Part shown: piece by piece, positions 44,047 through 52,475 of the stretch
Numbering within the stretch: the first letter of the stretch is position 1
Layout: each line of letters opens with the position of its first letter
From: Arthrobacter sp. 131MFCol6.1
GTDB lineage: Bacteria; Actinomycetota; Actinomycetes; Actinomycetales; Micrococcaceae
Length of the DNA: 64,000 bases
Reading direction: 5' to 3'
Assembly (NCBI RefSeq): GCF_000374925.1
Contig: NZ_KB895550.1
Span: 1 to 64,000, forward strand
Position numbers and translations under genes: made by a program
Notes under the pieces: generated by a model
Database searches by the model: none
What the model saw: the letters and a program-made list of their open reading frames with translations, nothing else
Told to the model about the DNA's origin: nothing

Positions 44047-44725
44047 GTTTAGAGCTTATGCCAGATTGGCGTTATCCACAGCATGTTCCGCACCTCGCGT
44101 ACAGTGCGCGGCGGCCGGCGTCAATTCGCTTCGGTGGGATGAATCCGGTCACAAAATGTGCAAATCGGGCGGCAAATGTGGCCTCCTGTGCCGCCTCGTA
44201 TCCCGAGCCCCAAGGTGCAGGCTGTGGATGAAGCTTGGCGGAAATTGTTTTGTGTCCACAAGATGAATCCAACATTTCCGCAGGTCAAGTGCAGATTACA
44301 GGCTTAAGTTTTTTTCTATCCACAGCTCTACCCACAGACTGTGCACAAGCATCAGGCACTAGTGCACAGGTTATCCACAGGGCAGCGGAGTGGCCGGGTT
44401 GGTGCCTGTCCCATCGGCGGATAACGTTGCAGGATATCGGGCGTGGGAAGCGGAAAACCTGCGGTCGCCGGGTGGTGCCAACCAGGCCACCGACCCCGGG
44501 GCCCGATGGCCCACGGAGCCGCACCAACACTGTGGATAACGGCGGTGGTCGGACCGCACGAACTGTCGGAGCTGACTGGTAAGAATAGAGCGGCCGGCAT
44601 GTGCCGGGGTTTGCCGCCGGCGTCACTGCGGTTCGGCGTCACTGCGGTTCGGCGTCACTGCAGTTCGGCGTCACAGCGATTCGGCGTCACAGCAATTCGG
44701 CATCACACAATGAAGGACGGCAGTT
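44047..44725. promoter_or_regulatory. 679-bp dnaB upstream region with DnaA boxes
   Basis: Three perfect DnaA boxes: TTATCCACA at 44072-44080 and 44371-44379, and TGTGGATAA at 44531-44539. Near matches are TGTGGATGA (44223-44231), CTATCCACA (44316-44324) and CTACCCACA (44328-44336). An AT-rich stretch with a T run lies at 44303-44318. The last 100 bp are filled by 16-bp tandem repeats. DnaA may regulate dnaB from here, or the region may act as a DnaA reservoir. Confidence 0.7.
44619..44714 (+). repeat. 16-bp tandem repeats directly before dnaB
   Basis: Five contiguous 16-bp units of the form GGCGTCACTGCGGTTC (starting 44619, 44635, 44651, 44667, 44683), with a sixth diverged partial unit running into the ribosome binding site. 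Units 1 and 2 are identical; later ones drift (CTGCAG, CAGCGA, CAGCAA). The array ends about 12 bases before the start codon, so it is transcribed or lies in the promoter. Confidence 0.85.
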
Positions 44726-46111
44726 TTGTCAGTTACGCATCTGGACTCAGTCGAGGGTACGCGGGGAGCCGAAGGCAGCCGCAAGCCTCCGCAGGACATC
44801 CCAGCGGAGCAGTCAGTCCTGGGCGGCATGATGCTGTCCAAGGACGCCATCGCCGACGTCGTTGAGATCCTGCGGGGCCAGGACTTCTACCGTCCGGCGC
44901 ACGAAACCATCTACGAGGCCATCATCGACCTCTACGGCCGCGGCGAGCCCGCGGACGCCGTCACCGTCTCGGACGAGCTGACCAAGCGCGGCGAAATCAA
45001 CAGGATCGGCGGACCCGCCTACCTGCACGAACTCATCCAGACCGTCCCCACGGCCGCCAACGCCGGCTACTACGCGGAAATCGTGGGCGAACGCGCGGTG
45101 CTGCGCCGCCTGGTTAACGCCGGCACCAAGATCGTCCAGCTCGGCTACGGACAGGACGGCGAGGTCGAAGACCTGGTCAACCAGGCCCAGGCCGAGGTCT
45201 ACGCCGTCGCCGAACGCCGGACCGCCGAGGACTACGTGGTCCTCAAGGACGTCATGGAATCCACCGTGGACGAGATCGAGGCCTCGGGCCACCGCGGCGA
45301 GGGCATGGTGGGCGTCCCCACCGGCTTCTACGAGCTCGATGAACTCACCCACGGCCTGCATCCGGGCCAGATGATCGTCATCGCCGCCCGCCCCGCCGTC
45401 GGCAAGTCCACGTTCGCGCTGGACTTCGCCCGCTCGGCCGCCATCAAGAACAACCTCGCGACCGTCATGTTTTCCCTCGAAATGGGCCGCAACGAAATCG
45501 CCATGCGCCTGTTGTCCGCCGAGGCAACGATCGGCCTCCAGGACCTCCGCAAGGGCACCATCAAGGACGAGCAGTGGTCCAAGATTGCCACCACCATGGG
45601 CCGGATGAACGATGCGCCGCTGTTCATCGATGACAGCCCCAACATGTCGCTGATGGAAATCCGGGCCAAGTGCCGGCGCCTGAAGCAGCAGCATGACCTC
45701 AAGCTGGTGATCCTGGACTACCTGCAGCTCATGAGCTCGGGCAAGAAGGTGGAGTCCCGCCAGCAGGAAGTCTCCGAGTTCTCCCGTGCCCTGAAGCTTC
45801 TGGCCAAGGAGCTGCAGGTGCCCGTGATCGCGCTGTCGCAGCTGAACCGTGGCTCCGAGCAGCGCCAGGACAAGCGCCCCATGGTCTCGGACCTGCGCGA
45901 ATCGGGCTCCATCGAGCAGGATGCCGACATGGTGATCCTGCTGCACCGCGAAGACGTCTATGACAAGGAGTCCCCGCGCGCCGGTGAGGCGGATATCCTG
46001 ATCGCCAAGCACCGTAACGGCCCCACAAAAGACATTGTGGTGGCCTTCCAGGGCCACTACTCGCGGTTTGCCAACATGGCCGCCGACGCCGGCGGTGGCG
46101 GGGGTTTCTAG
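44726..46111 (+). CDS. dnaB: Replicative DNA helicase DnaB
   Basis: A 461-residue hexameric helicase that unwinds DNA at the fork. The N-terminal DnaB_N domain spans about 25-130 (PPQDIPAEQSVLGGMMLSKDAI). The RecA-like ATPase has Walker A ARPAVGKST (Gly226, Lys227), Walker B in LKLVILDYLQLM, and a C-terminal arginine-finger region (AKHRNGPTKDIVVAF). No intein interrupts it, unlike dnaB in some mycobacteria. The start is TTG 44726 with AAGGACGG upstream. The 5' flank carries tandem repeats and DnaA boxes. Confidence 0.96.
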   Translation: MSVTHLDSVEGTRGAEGSRKPPQDIPAEQSVLGGMMLSKDAIADVVEILRGQDFYRPAHETIYEAIIDLYGRGEPADAVTVSDELTKRGEINRIGGPAYLHELIQTVPTAANAGYYAEIVGERAVLRRLVNAGTKIVQLGYGQDGEVEDLVNQAQAEVYAVAERRTAEDYVVLKDVMESTVDEIEASGHRGEGMVGVPTGFYELDELTHGLHPGQMIVIAARPAVGKSTFALDFARSAAIKNNLATVMFSLEMGRNEIAMRLLSAEATIGLQDLRKGTIKDEQWSKIATTMGRMNDAPLFIDDSPNMSLMEIRAKCRRLKQQHDLKLVILDYLQLMSSGKKVESRQQEVSEFSRALKLLAKELQVPVIALSQLNRGSEQRQDKRPMVSDLRESGSIEQDADMVILLHREDVYDKESPRAGEADILIAKHRNGPTKDIVVAFQGHYSRFANMAADAGGGGGF

Positions 46112-46132
46112 CCCCCTGGCCCCTGCCCGGCC

Positions 46133-47107
46133 CTAGCGATCGCCGGCAGCGAGCAGGTGGTTGGGCAGCCGGTTCCCCGGGGCCCGGCCGCGGATTTCCA
46201 GCAGTTCGCGGGCGTGGGCGTGGAGCCGGATGTCTTCCGCGGACACCGGCACCCACTGCGGAATCGGAACCGAGGTGCCGGTCTCGTCGCGGGCGACCAT
46301 GACGGTCAGGCAGTAGGTGGTCAGGTTCAGCTCGCGCCCCTTGGGGTCTCCGGACCGGACGTGGACGGCGATGTGCATGCCCTTCGTTCCGGTGTAGACC
46401 AGCCGGGCCTCCACCTCCACGACGTGGCCGATCAGCAGCGGCCGGTAGAACCGCACACCGCCGGAGAATACGGCCACGGTGTCCTTGCCGCAGTAGCGGG
46501 AGGCGCAGACATAGGCAGCCTCATCGATCCATTTCATGACGATGCCGCCGTGCACCTTGCCGCCCCAGTTCACGTCCGTGGGTGCCGCCATGAACCGCAG
46601 CACCACACGCTCGGCCGTGCCGGCGTCGGTATATTCCTGTGCGCTCATGGCCTCCACGATGTCCTCGCGGACTTTGATCCGGGCCAGCGCGTGGTCCCGC
46701 TGTTCGATTTCTTCGGGCGTCACGGGGACGAACTGCGGCACCGGTATGGGCTTGCCGTCCGCGCCCACGGCCACGAAGATCACGATGCACTGGCTGCGCA
46801 TGGTGGCGGGGCCGCCCTTCGGATCGCCCGAGGACACCACGGTGCGGATATGCATCGAGGACCGCCCGGTGTACACGATCGTGCCCTCGACCTCCACCAT
46901 GTCGCCGCTGTTGACCGGGTCCGCGAAGTGGATGTTCCCCACGTAGGCCGTCACGCAGTAGGACTTTGCCCAGCCGACGGCGGCGGCATAGGCGGCCTTG
47001 TCCACCCACTCGAGCACGGTGCCGGCGTCGACCGAGCCGCTGTGGCCGACATCGGTGGGGGCCGCCAGGAAGCGCAGGGTCACGGAATTGGGCGTGTTAT
47101 CGCTCAT
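46133..47107 (-). CDS. Acyl-CoA thioesterase, double hotdog
   Basis: 324 residues with two hotdog domains of about 150 residues in tandem. Each has the BFIT/BACH-type sequence: VTLRFLAAPTDVGHSGSVDAGTVLEWVDKAAY in the first and VVLRFMAAPTDVNWGGKVHGGIVMKWIDEAAY in the second, the latter with the usual catalytic-type Asn/Gly/His region. It hydrolyses acyl-CoA to free acid and CoA. Convergent with dnaB, 21 bp apart. Confidence 0.9.
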   Translation of the reverse strand: MSDNTPNSVTLRFLAAPTDVGHSGSVDAGTVLEWVDKAAYAAAVGWAKSYCVTAYVGNIHFADPVNSGDMVEVEGTIVYTGRSSMHIRTVVSSGDPKGGPATMRSQCIVIFVAVGADGKPIPVPQFVPVTPEEIEQRDHALARIKVREDIVEAMSAQEYTDAGTAERVVLRFMAAPTDVNWGGKVHGGIVMKWIDEAAYVCASRYCGKDTVAVFSGGVRFYRPLLIGHVVEVEARLVYTGTKGMHIAVHVRSGDPKGRELNLTTYCLTVMVARDETGTSVPIPQWVPVSAEDIRLHAHARELLEIRGRAPGNRLPNHLLAAGDR

Positions 47108-47275
47108 ATTGTGAGTTTACTGATTGGCCCGGCAGGTGCCGCCGGCCGGCGACACAATCGCTGTCCGGCACGCCATAACCCCGCCATAACCCGAAAACAT
47201 GCGACGGCGGGCGGCCACCAGAAGGTGACCGCCCGCCGTCGCGCTCTCTAGGCCGTGAGCGAAGCCGTGGACGCC

Positions 47276-47710
47276 TTAGGCCAGGACGCGGAGCTTCGAG
47301 TCGACGCGGCCGAAGAGGGCGCGGTCGGCGGAGAGCCAGCCGGCGCCGACGAGGGCAACGGCTGCGGCGGCGGCCGCCAGGATCAGGACGAGTTCATAGC
47401 CGCCGGTTGCGACGAAGACGCCGGCTGAGGCGTGGACCATGAACAGGGCGCCGAGCATGTCCAGTGCGAGGAGGGCCGCAAAGACGCGGGTGAGCACGCC
47501 CAGGATCAGCGCGACACCGCCGACGAGCTCGAGGGTGGCGACGACGGGAGCCACCGCCTGGGCTGCCGGAACACCCATCTGGGTGAAGGCGGCCTGGGTG
47601 CCGGCGATTGTGAATTCGTTGAATTTCTGCCAGCCGTGGGCGGCGAACAGGAAACCGGCGATGACGCGCAGGATGGTTCGGGCGGAGGTGGTCAGGGCGG
47701 GCTGGTTCAT
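47276..47710 (-). CDS. DoxX family membrane protein
   Basis: 144 residues with four membrane segments. The DoxX signature region is ILRVIAGFLFAAHGWQKF, followed by GVPAAQAVAPVVATLELVGGVALILGVLTR. In mycobacteria a DoxX protein works with superoxide dismutase in oxidant defence; other members act in thiosulfate or catechol/quinone stress. The start codon lies about 80 bp from a strong palindrome shared with the divergent MATE gene. Confidence 0.87.
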   Translation of the reverse strand: MNQPALTTSARTILRVIAGFLFAAHGWQKFNEFTIAGTQAAFTQMGVPAAQAVAPVVATLELVGGVALILGVLTRVFAALLALDMLGALFMVHASAGVFVATGGYELVLILAAAAAAVALVGAGWLSADRALFGRVDSKLRVLA

Positions 47711-47790
47711 GGGAAATACCGTTTCGTAAGGAGGAGGCGTCGCGGCTCTCTGGCGCCGCGGCTTCGGTTGCGTTCAACGTCAAGTCTCCC

Positions 47791-47822
47791 CGACATTTAG
47801 TTGAAATGTCAACTAAATGTCG
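47791..47822. promoter_or_regulatory. Perfect palindromic operator between doxX and MATE genes
   Basis: Arms CGACATTTAGTTGA (47791-47804) and TCAACTAAATGTCG (47809-47822) with a four-base AATG centre. AT-rich 14-bp arms containing TTGA/TCAA fit MarR-type regulator sites. It can serve both divergent genes. No MarR gene is present in this window, so the regulator would be encoded elsewhere. Confidence 0.65.
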
Positions 47823-47859
47823 AACTGGGTCGATGCGTTGGCCCGGCTAGGGTTAAGCC

Positions 47860-49215
47860 GTGCAACCTTCCCCGCAGCTGTCCACCGCCCCGCCGCCGTC
47901 CACCGGGCAGCGCCGGGAGATCCTGCGCCTGGCAGTGCCGGCCTTCGGCGCGCTGATCGCCGAGCCGCTGTTCCTGCTCGCGGATTCGGCCATTGTGGGC
48001 CACCTCGGCGTGGCCGAACTGGCCGGCGTCGGGCTGGCATCGGCGGTCCTGCACACGGCAGTCGGACTGATGGTGTTCCTCGCGTACTCCACGACGCCGG
48101 CAGTGGCGCGGGCCATCGGCAACGGCCAGCTGCCCAAGGCCCTCGCCGCCGGACGCGACGGCATCTGGCTGGCGCTCCTGCTCGGACTCGTCCTTGCGGT
48201 CGCGGGATTCCTGGCCGCCGGGCCGCTGCTGGACCTGATGGGCGCCCGCGGCGAGGTGCATGGGTTTGCCGTGGACTACCTGCGCGGGTCCATGCCAGGC
48301 CTCGTGGCGATGCTGCTCATCTTCGCGGGCACCGGCGTGCTGCGCGGACTCCAGGACACCCGGACCCCGCTGATCGTCGCCGCCGCAGGGTTCACGCTGA
48401 ACATCGCCCTGAACCTGGTCCTCGTCTACGGGCTGGGCTGGTCCGTCACCGGCTCGGCCGTGGGCACCAGCATCGCGCAGTGGGCCATGGCGGCCGTCTA
48501 TGTGCTGATCGTCCGGCGCAACGCCCGCACCAATGGGGTGTCCCTGCGGCCGGACTGGCGTGGCATCCGGGCCCTGACCGGAGTGGGTTCCTGGCTGATG
48601 CTGCGCACGCTTAGCCTGCGGATCGCGATTCTCGCCACGGTGGTGGTGGTCACCGCCCAGGGGCCGGTCAATCTCGCCGCGCACCAGCTGGCCATGACCA
48701 TCTTCACGTTCTTCGCCTTCGCCCTCGACGCCCTCGCGATCGCGGCCCAGGCCCTGATCGGCAAGGAACTCGGCGCGGCCCGGCCGGTGGAGGCACGTGC
48801 GCTGACGCGCACCATGACCCGGTGGGGGCTCGGCTTCGGCGTCCTGACCGGGGTCCTTCTGGCTGCCGCGGCACCGTGGGCGGGCGCCCTCTTCACGCCC
48901 GACGCCGAAGTCCAGGCGGCGCTTACCGTCGCCCTTTGGGTGCTCGCCGCCGGGCAGCCGCTGGCCGGATACGTCTTTGTCCTCGACGGCGTCCTCATCG
49001 GCGCGGGCGACGCCAAATACCTGGCGATCGCCGGGGTCGTCAATCTCGCCGCCTACCTGCCGCTGCTGCTGGCCGTGCTGTCTTCCGGCGCCGGTGCCGG
49101 GACGGGATTGCTCTGGCTGTGGGCCGCCTTCTCACTCGGCTACATGGCGGCGCGGGCGCTGACGCTGGGCCTCCGGGCCCGGACGGACCGGTGGATGGTC
49201 CTCGGCGCGCGGTGA
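47860..49215 (+). CDS. MATE family efflux transporter (DinF-like)
   Basis: 451 residues with 12 membrane segments. The start EILRLAVPAFGALIAEPLFLLADSAIVGHLG and the second-half repeat (GSWLMLRTLSLRIAILATVVV) are typical of the DinF branch of MATE sodium/proton antiporters, which export cationic toxic compounds. The GTG start at 47860 lies 37 bp after the palindrome 47791-47822, which may repress it. Confidence 0.9.
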   Translation: MQPSPQLSTAPPPSTGQRREILRLAVPAFGALIAEPLFLLADSAIVGHLGVAELAGVGLASAVLHTAVGLMVFLAYSTTPAVARAIGNGQLPKALAAGRDGIWLALLLGLVLAVAGFLAAGPLLDLMGARGEVHGFAVDYLRGSMPGLVAMLLIFAGTGVLRGLQDTRTPLIVAAAGFTLNIALNLVLVYGLGWSVTGSAVGTSIAQWAMAAVYVLIVRRNARTNGVSLRPDWRGIRALTGVGSWLMLRTLSLRIAILATVVVVTAQGPVNLAAHQLAMTIFTFFAFALDALAIAAQALIGKELGAARPVEARALTRTMTRWGLGFGVLTGVLLAAAAPWAGALFTPDAEVQAALTVALWVLAAGQPLAGYVFVLDGVLIGAGDAKYLAIAGVVNLAAYLPLLLAVLSSGAGAGTGLLWLWAAFSLGYMAARALTLGLRARTDRWMVLGAR

Positions 49216-49290
49216 GTGCAGGCTGGGTGAGCGCTGGGCCCGCCCGGCGGGCAGACGCGCGCAGCGGCGGCTTCGCACTAAACTGGACGG

Positions 49291-49884
49291 GTGACTCTTC
49301 CCGCAGCGCCTGACGCGACCCCTGCCATCCGCGCCGCGGCCGACCTCTTCAAGCCCGTGCTTGTCAGGGCGGCCGTTGCGCTCGTGTTTGGCGCGGTCAC
49401 CGTGTTCTGGGCGGCGCCCCCGGAGTCGGGCATGGGCTGGGCCGGCGGCCTCTACCTGCTGGCCACGGGTGTGGTGATGATCTGGACCGTGCCCAAGACC
49501 GGATTCCGCCCGCAGGAAGGCGCCGGCAGGGTCCTCTCCGCCGGCGGAGCAGCCCTGGCCGGAGCCGGCGCGGCCGTGGCCCTGATCCCCGCCCCGCTGG
49601 TCTTCGGAATCATCGCGGCAATGGGCCTGGGCGTGGCCGGCGCCGCGGAGCTGTTCGCGGGCATTCGTTGCCGCGGCCGGTCCGTGCTGGCCCGCGACTG
49701 GATCGCCTCCGGTGTGATCGGGCTGGGCACTGCGATTGCGCTGCCGTTCTTCATCGGCCTCGGCCCGCACGCCCTCCTCGGCGTTGCCGGCGGCGGGGCC
49801 ATCATCAGCGGCGTCCTGTGGATGCTGTCCGGACTGACCCTGCGCCACGATGCTCCGGGCGATTCCGCGGAGGCCGTAAACTAG
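49291..49884 (+). CDS. Small polytopic membrane protein
   Basis: 197 residues with about five hydrophobic segments, starting near residue 25 (VRAAVALVFGAVTVFWAA). The last two thirds read like a DUF308/HdeD-type repeat of short hairpins (LLATGVVMIW; LGVAGAAELFAG). GTG start 49291. Function unknown. Confidence 0.75.
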   Translation: MTLPAAPDATPAIRAAADLFKPVLVRAAVALVFGAVTVFWAAPPESGMGWAGGLYLLATGVVMIWTVPKTGFRPQEGAGRVLSAGGAALAGAGAAVALIPAPLVFGIIAAMGLGVAGAAELFAGIRCRGRSVLARDWIASGVIGLGTAIALPFFIGLGPHALLGVAGGGAIISGVLWMLSGLTLRHDAPGDSAEAVN

Positions 49885-49966
49885 TACCGACAGGTTCTAC
49901 CCGGCGTAGAACAATTGCGGTAATAAGACAGCCGCGCTTTTGCGCGGGCTGCAGGAGGAAAACACC

Positions 49967-50329
49967 TTGGCACAGCAGAAACCCGGAGCGCCCCGCAGCC
50001 TGCGGACCTCGGTCAAGGGACCGCTCATGTTCTCCGCATTCTGGGCCGTGGTGGTTTTCTTCGGCGTCCTGATCTTCGCCTCGGGCGGCAGCGCCCGCGC
50101 ACCCCGCTTCGATCTGGCGCTCATCGGCGCCGGGATCGCCTTTATCGTGATCCTGGTGGTGGCCGCCATGCTGGCCATGAGTCACAAGGAGAACCCCGCC
50201 GATCTGGGGAAAGGCTCCGGCGTTAACCTCAGTTCCAAGCGCACGCCCTCCGGCCATGGCGGCCCGGCAGCGCAGCCCCGCCCCGAGGCCGGCCCCGGCG
50301 ATTCCCGCGACAACGGGCCACGGGCCTAA
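49967..50329 (+). CDS. Small membrane protein (120 aa)
   Basis: Two membrane segments (about 22-42, LMFSAFWAVVVFFGVLIFA; about 53-75, LALIGAGIAFIVILVVAAMLAM) and a polar C-terminus rich in Gly/Pro (KGSGVNLSSKRTPSGHGG). The start is TTG 49967, chosen because AGGAGG lies eight bases upstream; the upstream in-frame codons have no such signal. Function unknown. Confidence 0.75.
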   Translation: MAQQKPGAPRSLRTSVKGPLMFSAFWAVVVFFGVLIFASGGSARAPRFDLALIGAGIAFIVILVVAAMLAMSHKENPADLGKGSGVNLSSKRTPSGHGGPAAQPRPEAGPGDSRDNGPRA

Positions 50330-50376
50330 CAGCGGGGCTTAGCCGGCATAGGCCTCACAGCGGCGCGCCCGCGGCG

Positions 50377-50919
50377 TCAGGACGCGGCTTTCCGGGCCCG
50401 GTACGCGGCCACGTGCGCGCGGTTGGCGCAGTTTCCCGTGTCGCAATAGCGCTTCGAACGGTTGCGGCTCAGATCCAGCACGACGGCGTCGCAGTCGTCC
50501 GCGGCGCACACCAGCAGGCGGTCCATTTCCTTGCTGCGGATCACGTCCACGATCGCCATGGCCGCTTCCGTGCTCATCCGGTCGGCCAGCGGCGCCTCCG
50601 GGGTGGTGGCGTGCAGGTGCCAGTCCCAGGGGTCGTGCTTGACCAGCTGGGGCAGCGCCCGGGCCTCGCGGAGCAGCCGGTTCACGGTCTCCGCGGCGGC
50701 GGACTCCCCGGCCTGCCAGAGCTCGGCGAGCTCGCCGCGCAGCCGCCGCACGCTGGCCAGCTCGGCCCCGTCCCGGGTGCGGGAACCGGTGAAGCCCTCG
50801 GCCTCCAGGAAGTCGTCCAGATCCCTGACCGTGGCCAAATGTTCCTCACCGTTGGCCGCGGTGTTGATGAGGTTGACCACAGAACGCAGGGCAACTTCCG
50901 TGTCAGGGGCAAAAACCAT
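50377..50919 (-). CDS. CGNR zinc-finger / ABATE domain regulator
   Basis: 180 residues. The N-terminal ABATE domain (about 10-120) is followed by a CGNR-type zinc finger: CAADDCDAVVLDLSRNRSKRYCDTGNCANRAHVAAYRAR, here reading CANR instead of CGNR, with four cysteines. Such proteins are predicted DNA-binding regulators of solvent/stress genes. Divergent from the EamA transporter across 72 bp, so it probably controls that gene. Confidence 0.88.
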   Translation of the reverse strand: MVFAPDTEVALRSVVNLINTAANGEEHLATVRDLDDFLEAEGFTGSRTRDGAELASVRRLRGELAELWQAGESAAAETVNRLLREARALPQLVKHDPWDWHLHATTPEAPLADRMSTEAAMAIVDVIRSKEMDRLLVCAADDCDAVVLDLSRNRSKRYCDTGNCANRAHVAAYRARKAAS

Positions 50920-50991
50920 CTTGACTCCTTACCTTGCCGGGGCGTAATGTCATGAGCATAACCCTACTTTACTCCTGACAGGAGAATGCCC

Positions 50992-52113
50992 GTGTCTGCC
51001 CCCCAGCGTCCCGCCGCCACCCCGGTCCGAGACCTTGCCTCCCAGCGGCCTGCCTCCGAACCGGGCGGCGCCCCGCAGGGACGCAAACTCGAAGGCAAGC
51101 GGGGAAGCAATCAGGGCGCTCGGCAGGGCACCACGCGGGCCGGCGCGCCATCCGGGTTCATGGCATCGGGCCTGGGCGTCGCCCTGTTTTCGTCTGCGGT
51201 GTTCGGGCTCTCCGGATCATTCGCCAAGGCGCTCCTGGAAACGGGCTGGACTCCCGGGGCGGCCGTTACGGCCCGGCTCACCGGTGCGGCCTTGATTCTG
51301 GCCGTCTTTGCTCTTCCCTCCTTGCGCGGGCGCTGGCACCAGCTCCGGGACAACTGGCTGACCGTGCTGCTGTTTGGATTCATCGGCGTCGCCGCCTGCC
51401 AGCTGTTCTATTTCAATGCCGTATCCCGGCTCTCGGTCGGCGTCGCCCTGCTGCTGGAGTACCTGGCGCCGGTCCTGATCGTGCTCTGGCTGTGGGCCGC
51501 CAGCCGGAAACGGCCGCGGCCACTGACCATTGCCGGCACACTCCTGTCCCTCGGCGGGCTGGTCCTGGTCCTGGATCTCACCGGAGCCGTCAAGGTCGAC
51601 CTCATCGGGGTGCTGTGGGGGATCGCGGCCGCGGTGTGCCTGGCCATCTACTTCTTCATCACGGCCAAGGAAAACGACACCCTGCCGCCCATCCTTCTGG
51701 CCTCCGGCGGGCTCATGGTGGGCGCCATCGTCATGTGGCTGACCGCGGCAACCGGGCTGTTGCCGATGGCCTTCAGCACCGCCGACACCCGTCTGGGACC
51801 CTGGATCACCCCGTGGTGGGTGGCGCTGGGCGGCCTCGTGGTCCTGGCCACGGTGGTGGCGTACGTGTCCGGAATTGTCGCCGCGCGGGCACTCGGCTCG
51901 AAAGTCGCGTCCTTTGTCTCCCTCACCGAGGTGCTGTTCGCCGTCGTCTGGGCGTGGCTGCTGCTCGGCGAACTGCCCGGCCCCATCCAGCTCCTGGGCG
52001 GACTGCTGATTGTCGGCGGGGTGGTGCTGGTCCGGCTGGACGAGCTCCGGGCCCCGTCCGGCACCGGCGCGGCAGCGCTGGACCACGCGAACGACTGCGA
52101 GCCCGTGCCGTAG
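50992..52113 (+). CDS. EamA/DMT-family transporter
   Basis: 373 residues. A 55-residue polar N-terminus is followed by ten membrane segments in two EamA repeats (ALFSSAVFGLSGSFAKALLE; GVLWGIAAAVCLAIYFFI), as in RhaT/YdcZ-type exporters of amino acids or metabolites. The start is GTG 50992, seven bases after AGGAG; ATG 50986 would sit too close to that site. It shares its promoter region with the CGNR regulator. Confidence 0.87.
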   Translation: MSAPQRPAATPVRDLASQRPASEPGGAPQGRKLEGKRGSNQGARQGTTRAGAPSGFMASGLGVALFSSAVFGLSGSFAKALLETGWTPGAAVTARLTGAALILAVFALPSLRGRWHQLRDNWLTVLLFGFIGVAACQLFYFNAVSRLSVGVALLLEYLAPVLIVLWLWAASRKRPRPLTIAGTLLSLGGLVLVLDLTGAVKVDLIGVLWGIAAAVCLAIYFFITAKENDTLPPILLASGGLMVGAIVMWLTAATGLLPMAFSTADTRLGPWITPWWVALGGLVVLATVVAYVSGIVAARALGSKVASFVSLTEVLFAVVWAWLLLGELPGPIQLLGGLLIVGGVVLVRLDELRAPSGTGAAALDHANDCEPVP

Positions 52114-52175
52114 GCGGTTGTCCGTTCGGGCCCGGGCCCCTCGTTCCCGGGCCCGAAGGCCCTTAGCATGGAGAT

Positions 52176-52448
52176 ATGTGCCGAAATATCCGGACCCTCC
52201 ACAATTTTGAACCCCACGCCACCACCGCGGAGGTGGAGGCCGCCGCGCTGCAATACGTACGCAAGATCAGCGGCAGCACCAAGCCGTCCAAGGCCAACGA
52301 GGAGGCCTTCAACCGGGCTGTGCATGAGATTGCCCATGCGACGCAGCACCTCCTCGAGTCCCTGGTGACCCACGCCCCGGCAAAGGACCGCGGGGAGGAA
52401 GCGGCCAAAGCCAAAGCCAGGGCCGCCATCCGCTACGGCGCGGCCTGA
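52176..52448 (+). CDS. DUF2277 family protein
   Basis: 90 residues, MCRNIRTLHNFEPHATTAEV... with VRKISGSTKPSKANEEAFN, the hallmark sequence of DUF2277, a small cytoplasmic family without known function. GGAGAT just upstream of ATG 52176. Confidence 0.9.
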   Translation: MCRNIRTLHNFEPHATTAEVEAAALQYVRKISGSTKPSKANEEAFNRAVHEIAHATQHLLESLVTHAPAKDRGEEAAKAKARAAIRYGAA

Positions 52449-52475
52449 GGCGGGGGCACCCGGGCTAAGGCCGGC

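Noticed and set aside
44619..44714. Possible CRISPR array or iteron plasmid origin
   Set aside because: 16-bp units without spacers, immediately upstream of chromosomal dnaB; no rep gene.
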